A DNA stretch of 9,951 nucleotides. Source: an uncultured Bacteroidales bacterium. Its GTDB lineage: Bacteria > Bacteroidota > Bacteroidia > Bacteroidales > P3. A model generated the notes under the pieces. The model was not told the origin of the DNA and searched no databases. It saw only the letters and a list, made by a program, of their open reading frames with translations. The translations under genes were made by a program, and so were the position numbers. Of this stretch, positions 6,466 through 9,951 are shown one piece after another. Within the stretch, counting starts at the first letter, position 1. Every line of letters starts with the position of its first letter. The stretch is taken from NCBI GenBank assembly GCA_946540365.1, contig CAMNIH010000062.1:1-9951 (forward strand), read 5' to 3'.

Positions 6466-6747
6466 ATGAAAAAGGTTTGGAAGATAATAGGTAATAAGTA
6501 CGTGATTGCGACGCTGGTGTTTGCGGCGCTGATCCTGTTCCTCGACGAGTACAACCTGATGGTCACGGGCCGTGTGGCGCGCGAGGTGAACGACCTCCAT
6601 GCCGAGGAGCAGGCGCTGCGCGAGGCCATCGTGGCCGACAGCGTCAACAACGCCACCCTGCGTGGCAACATGGATGCGATAGAACACTACGGGCGCGAGA
6701 ACTACTACATGAAGCGTCCGGACGAAGATATATTTGTAATCAAATGA
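6466..6747 (+). CDS. DivIC/FtsB-like septum formation initiator
   Basis: A 93-residue single-pass membrane protein. A short cytoplasmic start (KKVWKIIGNK) leads into a transmembrane helix at about 11-28, a periplasmic coiled-coil region (about 36-62, VAREVNDLHAEEQALREAI), and a C-terminal GRENYYMKRPDEDIFVIK (about 76-93), the conserved ending of the DivIC/FtsB family. Such proteins join the FtsQ/FtsL complex and help activate septal wall synthesis. I chose the ATG at 6466, preceded by AAGGA at a good distance (seven bases), unusual here as a visible Shine-Dalgarno. An in-frame GTG at 6442 would add eight residues before the positively charged start and is less likely. It overlaps the following gene by ATGA (6744-6747), so translation is probably coupled. 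Other genomes of this order usually carry one divIC-type gene; whether this is the only copy is unknown. Confidence 0.9.
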   Translation: MKKVWKIIGNKYVIATLVFAALILFLDEYNLMVTGRVAREVNDLHAEEQALREAIVADSVNNATLRGNMDAIEHYGRENYYMKRPDEDIFVIK

Positions 6748-7349
6748 AACACACCGCTGCGATACTGACTTGCGTTGCCGCCTTGTTGCTTACGGGGTGC
6801 CAGACGCTGCGCAACTTCATGGCCCGCGACCTGGAGGATGAGGACTTCATCATCAGCCAACTCTACGCCGACGAGCATGTGGCGGAGACGCCGGTGATCG
6901 CCACGCGGGTGAATGCAAAGCCTCAGCGCAAGGCCGACGGCAGCGAGTGCAAGAACGCCTTGGGCCTGGAATGTTCGGGCGACGACAACGAGTTGCTATA
7001 TGAAACGGTGAATTCATGGCTGGGCGTTCCCTACAAGTACGGCGGTACGGACCGCAAGGGCATCGACTGCTCGGCATTTGTCGGGGCGGTCTACCGCAAG
7101 GTCTATGGAATCACCCTTCACCGCACGAGCAACGACATGCTGCAGGATGTGACGCTGATTTCGCGGTCGCAACTGCGAGAGGGCGATCTACTCTTCTTCA
7201 CCAACAGCAAAGGGAAGGTGTCGCATGTGGGCATCTATCTGAAAGACGGCCTGTTTGCCCATGCGTCGACCAGCAATGGCGTCAGCGTGAGCAAGCTTGA
7301 CAGCAAGTACTGGAACCAGCATTTCTACAAGGGCGGCCGGGTGAAATAA
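6744..7349 (+). CDS. NlpC/P60 family lipoprotein, peptidoglycan hydrolase
   Basis: A 201-residue predicted lipoprotein: the signal sequence ends in LLTGC (lipidated Cys19). Residues 20-80 are a linker. The NlpC/P60 domain spans about 84-200 with the complete catalytic set: Cys109 in GIDCSAFV, His161 in VSHVGIYL, and His173 in FAHASTSNG, plus the GVPYKYGG lead-in (94-101). Enzymes of this family cut the peptide stems of peptidoglycan, commonly at gamma-D-Glu to diamino acid bonds. The size and lipobox resemble E. coli Spr/MepS. As the last gene behind the transglycosylase and the division protein, it completes a set of glycan-strand and peptide-stem cleaving enzymes around a divisome component, pointing to septal or growth-linked wall remodelling (inference). 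No extra SH3 domain is present. The exact bond cut is not determinable. Confidence 0.94.
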   Translation: MKHTAAILTCVAALLLTGCQTLRNFMARDLEDEDFIISQLYADEHVAETPVIATRVNAKPQRKADGSECKNALGLECSGDDNELLYETVNSWLGVPYKYGGTDRKGIDCSAFVGAVYRKVYGITLHRTSNDMLQDVTLISRSQLREGDLLFFTNSKGKVSHVGIYLKDGLFAHASTSNGVSVSKLDSKYWNQHFYKGGRVK

Positions 7350-7351
7350 GG

Positions 7352-7379
7352 TTTATTGTTTACGGTTTAATGTTTTTGG
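7352..7379. repeat. Four heptamer repeats, TTTANNG type
   Basis: In the 76-base gap between the NlpC/P60 gene and the peptide gene, four 7-base units occur in tandem: TTTATTG, TTTACGG, TTTAATG and TTTTTGG. They share TTT at the start and G at the end. A weak five-base hairpin (TGGGA-TGT-TCCCA, near 7377-7389) follows, which might act as a poor terminator. No perfect TAnnTTTG promoter element is seen in this gap. Confidence 0.6.
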
Positions 7380-7425
7380 GATGTTCCCATGTTTACCTGT
7401 ATAAAAAAAACACAATTATATTATA

Positions 7426-7623
7426 ATGAAAAGACAGAACGACAAGAAAGCTTATGAGGCTCCTGCATTGACGGTGGTCTCTTTCAAGGTGGAAGCCGGA
7501 TATGCATTGAGTCTCCAGATGCTTGCCATCGGTATTGGAAATGCAAGCACCTACGGCGACGACAATGTGGAGGACCGCATCGACGGTGGCTATTGGGGAA
7601 ATAACGAGAACGGTTGGTTTTAA
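7426..7623 (+). CDS. 65-residue peptide of unknown function
   Basis: The peptide reads MKRQNDKKAYEAPALTVV..., a basic start, then a YEAPAL motif, a hydrophobic stretch with VEAGYALSLQMLAIGIG (about 23-39), and a polar-acidic tail with GDDNVEDRIDGG ending in aromatics and Asn (YWGNNENGWF). There is no convincing signal peptide, lipobox or membrane helix. The ATG is preceded by a very A/T-rich stretch without a Shine-Dalgarno sequence. From memory, similar short ORFs with an early Tyr-x-x-Pro motif sit beside fimbrillin-like and other surface lipoproteins in gut Bacteroidales, with no assigned role; this was not checked. It lies 11 bases upstream of the big lipoprotein gene and is very likely cotranscribed. 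The uninterrupted frame and this spacing support it as a real gene. It might be a secreted or regulatory peptide; no function is claimed. Confidence 0.75.
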   Translation: MKRQNDKKAYEAPALTVVSFKVEAGYALSLQMLAIGIGNASTYGDDNVEDRIDGGYWGNNENGWF

Positions 7624-7634
7624 TTGATTGGGAA

Positions 7635-9341
7635 ATGAAACATAGATATACGATAACTGCAATGCTGCTGGGCGGTGTGTTGCTGCTGGCTGCTTGCCTG
7701 AAAGACAATTTCGACGGAGCCATCAGGCTGTCGGTCGAGAGCTTTGTCGGCGACGGTGCGAAAGTGTCGGTGGAGGACAACACGGTGGTTTGGGAGGACG
7801 GTGATGTCATCGGACTTAATTATCGAGGCAGATTCCCCGTCACAGTATCCGACGGTAATGCATATATCCCCGATGGCCAATTTACTACAGTTTGCGCGCT
7901 TTACCCATGCCCGTCAGAAGATGACTTCTTCATATCCAGCAGACCGACCATCACGGTTCCTGCTACATATAGCAGCGCCAATAATTATATGGTTGGCACC
8001 AGGCAGCATATCCCTCTGCCTATGGGGAGTTATTATAACGGTTCGGAAAATCCGACCAGTTTAACTTTCCGCCACGTCAGTGCGGCGGTCAAGGTATTGT
8101 TGTGGAATGCCTGTCCGCAGGATATCATTATAGATAAGGTGGTGGTAACAACCGACACATACCGAATCAATGGCTCGGTGAGTCTGGATTTGACCAGTGA
8201 TGACCTTGGCGTAGCCGCATCGTATGCCTCCAGTTCTGCCAGCGACCGCTCTGTTTCCGTCCAGTTCCCGTCCTCTGGTGAAGGGGCGCTTGTGATTGCC
8301 TCCGGTGACAATACCAAAAGTGTGCAGGTCCCTATCCTTCCCATCGGCGAGGACAATATAACTATCGAGGTGTATGCCCATGCCTACACTGCCAGTTCCA
8401 GCACTAGTATGAAGGTATATTCCTACACGGCATCCAGTCCTGCGCTCGCACGCAACCGTATGCTCACGGCAAAAGTCAAGATAAACACTGATTTCCCCAA
8501 CCGCCTTGTCACGCTTTCCGGTTCCAGCTATACCGCGCAGGATGGAGACATGCTCACCGGCACAACTACTTCGGAGATTAAGATTGCGGCCGGGGCCACG
8601 GTATTCCTTAACAATGTCGACATTACTGTTCCTGACGACGATGGGCACAGGTACTCGGCCCTGGCATGCGAAGGAAATGCAACTATTATCCTGATGGGTA
8701 CAAACAATTTGACAGGAGGAAAATTAGGTACGGGGCTTCAGGCAGGTGGCCCTGGCACTACGCTCACGATAAAAGGCTCTGGCACACTTACTGCCAGGGG
8801 AAGAGATCATGGGGCCGGCATCGGCAGTGTCAACACGGGCATCTCCGGATATGTCAAAGACTGCGGAAATATCGTGATTGAAGGCGGAACCATTAATGCC
8901 TACGGAGGGTCTTATGGTGCGGCAATCGGTGGGGCAGACCAAAAGAACTGCGGCAATATCACCATCACCGGCGGTAATGTCACGGCCAACGGTGGAAACT
9001 GGGCGGCCGGTATAGGTACCAGTGCCAGCGGCACAAGCACCTCATCCTGGTGCGAATATATTACGATAAGCGGTGGCATAGTCTATGCAAAAGGAGGTGC
9101 ACTTGCCACAGGCATCGGATGTGGTATATATGGTCGTTGCCGATCCATCATCATAAACAATAGCGTTACCCGTGTGGAAGCCGTAAAGGGTGATGACGAT
9201 GGCGGCAACAGCGCCCCTTGCAGCATTGGCAAGTCGATTAGCGGTAATGGTTTAACTTCATCCTGCGATGGTGTTCTCATAGGGGACACTCAATATGGGA
9301 GTGAGGGCATCACCGAGAGCCCGTTTGTCTACGAACCGTAA
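7635..9341 (+). CDS. Fimbrillin-like lipoprotein with glycine-rich repeat (beta-helix) domain
   Basis: A 568-residue protein with a lipoprotein signal (LLLAAC, Cys21). I start at the ATG at 7635; an in-frame ATG seven codons upstream lies inside the previous gene and would spoil the signal peptide. The N-terminal half (about 30-290) looks like a fimbrillin domain: VVWEDGDVIG (51-60), and LTFRHVSAAVKVLL (143-156), seen in FimA/Mfa-type and related lipoproteins. The C-terminal half (about 291-568) has repeats of two phrases: a loop G-A-G/A-I-G (HGAGIG 392-397, YGAAIGG 427-433, WAAGIGT 456-462, LATGIGC 490-496) and a strand C-G-N-I-x-I-x-G-G with N/VxAxGG, suggesting a right-handed beta-helix as in carbohydrate-binding DUF4353-type proteins. 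A Cys recurs at one register (410, 439, 473, 502). The gene is less GC-rich than its neighbours. No type IX secretion tail is apparent. A surface adhesin or glycan-binding role is inferred. Confidence 0.88.
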   Translation: MKHRYTITAMLLGGVLLLAACLKDNFDGAIRLSVESFVGDGAKVSVEDNTVVWEDGDVIGLNYRGRFPVTVSDGNAYIPDGQFTTVCALYPCPSEDDFFISSRPTITVPATYSSANNYMVGTRQHIPLPMGSYYNGSENPTSLTFRHVSAAVKVLLWNACPQDIIIDKVVVTTDTYRINGSVSLDLTSDDLGVAASYASSSASDRSVSVQFPSSGEGALVIASGDNTKSVQVPILPIGEDNITIEVYAHAYTASSSTSMKVYSYTASSPALARNRMLTAKVKINTDFPNRLVTLSGSSYTAQDGDMLTGTTTSEIKIAAGATVFLNNVDITVPDDDGHRYSALACEGNATIILMGTNNLTGGKLGTGLQAGGPGTTLTIKGSGTLTARGRDHGAGIGSVNTGISGYVKDCGNIVIEGGTINAYGGSYGAAIGGADQKNCGNITITGGNVTANGGNWAAGIGTSASGTSTSSWCEYITISGGIVYAKGGALATGIGCGIYGRCRSIIINNSVTRVEAVKGDDDGGNSAPCSIGKSISGNGLTSSCDGVLIGDTQYGSEGITESPFVYEP

Positions 9342-9344
9342 ATA

Positions 9345-9951
9345 TTACATCAACTCATCGAGCTCCAGCCAACGGAGCTCTTTTTCGTCAAGCAGGGCCA
9401 TCACCTCGCCGATGCGGGTGCTGGCCTTGGCTATTTCTTCTGGTGATCCACCGTTGCCGAGCAACGTTTCCAGGGCGGCTTTTTCTTGGGTGAGGGTCTC
9501 TATCTCGGCCGTCAAGGCCTCGTATTCCTTCTGCTCCTTGTAGGTAGCCTTTTTTTTAGGTCGGAGGTCGGAGGCCGGAGGTCGGAGTTGACTGGCACGG
9601 TTAGTGGTTTTTTCATTTGTCTTTAACCCCTTTATCTTCTTTAACTCCTTTAACTTCTCAATCCTATATTGCGTATAGTTGCTATGGTAGTCCTTTATCT
9701 TGCCGTTGCCTTCGAAGACGAGCAGGTGGTCGACGATATGGTCCATGAACGAGCGGTCGTGGCTGACGATGACGAGGCATCCCTTGTAGGTCTGCAGGAA
9801 CTGCTCGAGGATCTGCAACGTGTAGATGTCCAGGTCGTTGGTGGGCTCGTCGAGGATCAGGAAGTTGGGGTTGGCCATGAGCACCTGCAGCAGGTAGAGA
9901 CGGCGTTTCTCGCCGCCGCTGAGGTTGCCGAAGTAGTTGTACTGCGTGGTG
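9345..9951 (-). CDS. ABC-F family ATPase (Uup-like), C-terminal part
   Basis: The window holds only the last 201 residues; the N-terminal part, including the first ATPase domain and the start, lies beyond the right edge. Visible are the signature LSGGEKRR (near the edge), then Walker [13 protein letters not shown], the switch His in VSHDRSFM, then a linker and a coiled-coil C-terminal domain ([27 protein letters not shown]...[11 protein letters not shown]), as in Uup-type ABC-F proteins. These soluble ATPases act on ribosomes or on DNA/RNA in the cytoplasm, not as transporters. The linker is unusual: its residues [12 protein letters not shown] come from 9-base DNA units, and [14 protein letters not shown] comes from a 7-base tandem repeat plus eight A. 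The gene converges on the lipoprotein gene with only three bases between stop codons and no terminator in between. Confidence 0.92.
   Translation of the reverse strand, partial: TTQYNYFGNLSGGEKRRLYLLQVLMANPNFLILDEPTNDLDIYTLQILEQFLQTYKGCLVIVSHDRSFMDHIVDHLLVFEGNGKIKDYHSNYTQYRIEKLKELKKIKGLKTNEKTTNRASQLRPPASDLRPKKKATYKEQKEYEALTAEIETLTQEKAALETLLGNGGSPEEIAKASTRIGEVMALLDEKELRWLELDELM
9559..9586. repeat. Four 7-base tandem repeats in ABC-F linker
   Basis: GGTCGGA, GGTCGGA, GGCCGGA and GGTCGGA follow one another. A run of eight T (9550-9557) lies next to them. In the minus-strand reading frame they encode the linker of the ABC-F gene. The unit length is not a multiple of three, so copy change would shift the frame of the C-terminal coiled coil. 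From memory, similar GGTCGGA-type repeats occur elsewhere in Bacteroidales genomes. Confidence 0.8.
9621..9656. repeat. Four 9-base near-repeats in ABC-F linker
   Basis: Units CTTTAACCC, CTTTATCTT, CTTTAACTC and CTTTAACTT are contiguous. On the minus strand they encode repeated Leu/Ile-Lys-x, giving the Lys-rich segment [10 protein letters not shown] just after the second ATPase domain. The unit is in frame, so copy changes would only lengthen or shorten the linker. Confidence 0.7.

Noticed and set aside
7352..7379. CRISPR-like array in the intergenic region
   Set aside because: The repeats are 7 bases and contiguous, with no spacers and no cas genes nearby.
7426..7623. RiPP precursor or bacteriocin peptide
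   Set aside because: No GG leader cleavage site at a sensible position, and no modification or export enzyme is encoded nearby; the neighbours are cell-wall and lipoprotein genes.
7614..7634. Upstream start codon for the large lipoprotein
   Set aside because: It would overlap the peptide gene and prepend seven residues with acidic content before the signal peptide; the ATG at 7635 gives a typical lipoprotein signal.

Overview
The window looks like a chromosomal segment of a GC-rich member of the Bacteroidales. The evidence is a combination of traits: start sites mostly lacking Shine-Dalgarno sequences and preceded by A-rich DNA, a TAnnTTTG-type -7 promoter element, a DUF4369 lipoprotein, a DUF6249-type membrane protein beside an ECF sigma factor, a fimbrillin-like lipoprotein, and butyrate kinase. 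Genus cannot be read from the sequence. No rRNA, tRNA, CRISPR array, transposase or integrase is visible, and there is no gene-free stretch longer than about 130 bases.

Layout. (1) 32-1336, minus strand: a three-gene regulatory operon in the order membrane protein (DUF6249-like), ECF sigma factor, small two-helix membrane protein. The last overlaps the sigma gene by 11 bases and sits where an anti-sigma factor is expected. A 20-base perfect palindrome follows it. (2) 1395-1439: a very strong hairpin whose T-tract points to the plus strand, opposite to the genes on either side. (3) 1440-3901, minus strand: a gapless operon of FKBP-type prolyl isomerase, an unusually short chorismate synthase, and a DUF4369 lipoprotein that lacks the thioredoxin domain often found behind that module. 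(4) 3975-5066, minus strand: butyrate kinase with its own promoter and terminator, without phosphate butyryltransferase beside it.

(5) 5196-7349, plus strand: a cell-wall operon of lytic transglycosylase with LysM, a DivIC/FtsB-like division protein, and an NlpC/P60 lipoprotein. The last two genes overlap by ATGA. Together they suggest co-expression of septal peptidoglycan enzymes with a divisome component. (6) 7352-9341, plus strand: a less GC-rich accessory pair, a 65-residue peptide of unknown function followed 11 bases later by a 568-residue lipoprotein with a fimbrillin-like N-terminal half and a glycine-rich repeat half, probably a beta-helix, in which one cysteine recurs at the same register. 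(7) 9345-9951, minus strand: the C-terminal third of an ABC-F ATPase, cut by the window edge, whose linker is built from short tandem DNA repeats.

The most notable points for follow-up are the peptide/cysteine-ladder lipoprotein pair, the compact chorismate synthase, the sigma operon with its candidate anti-sigma protein, and the recurrent short tandem repeats (7- and 9-base units) inside coding sequence and between genes.
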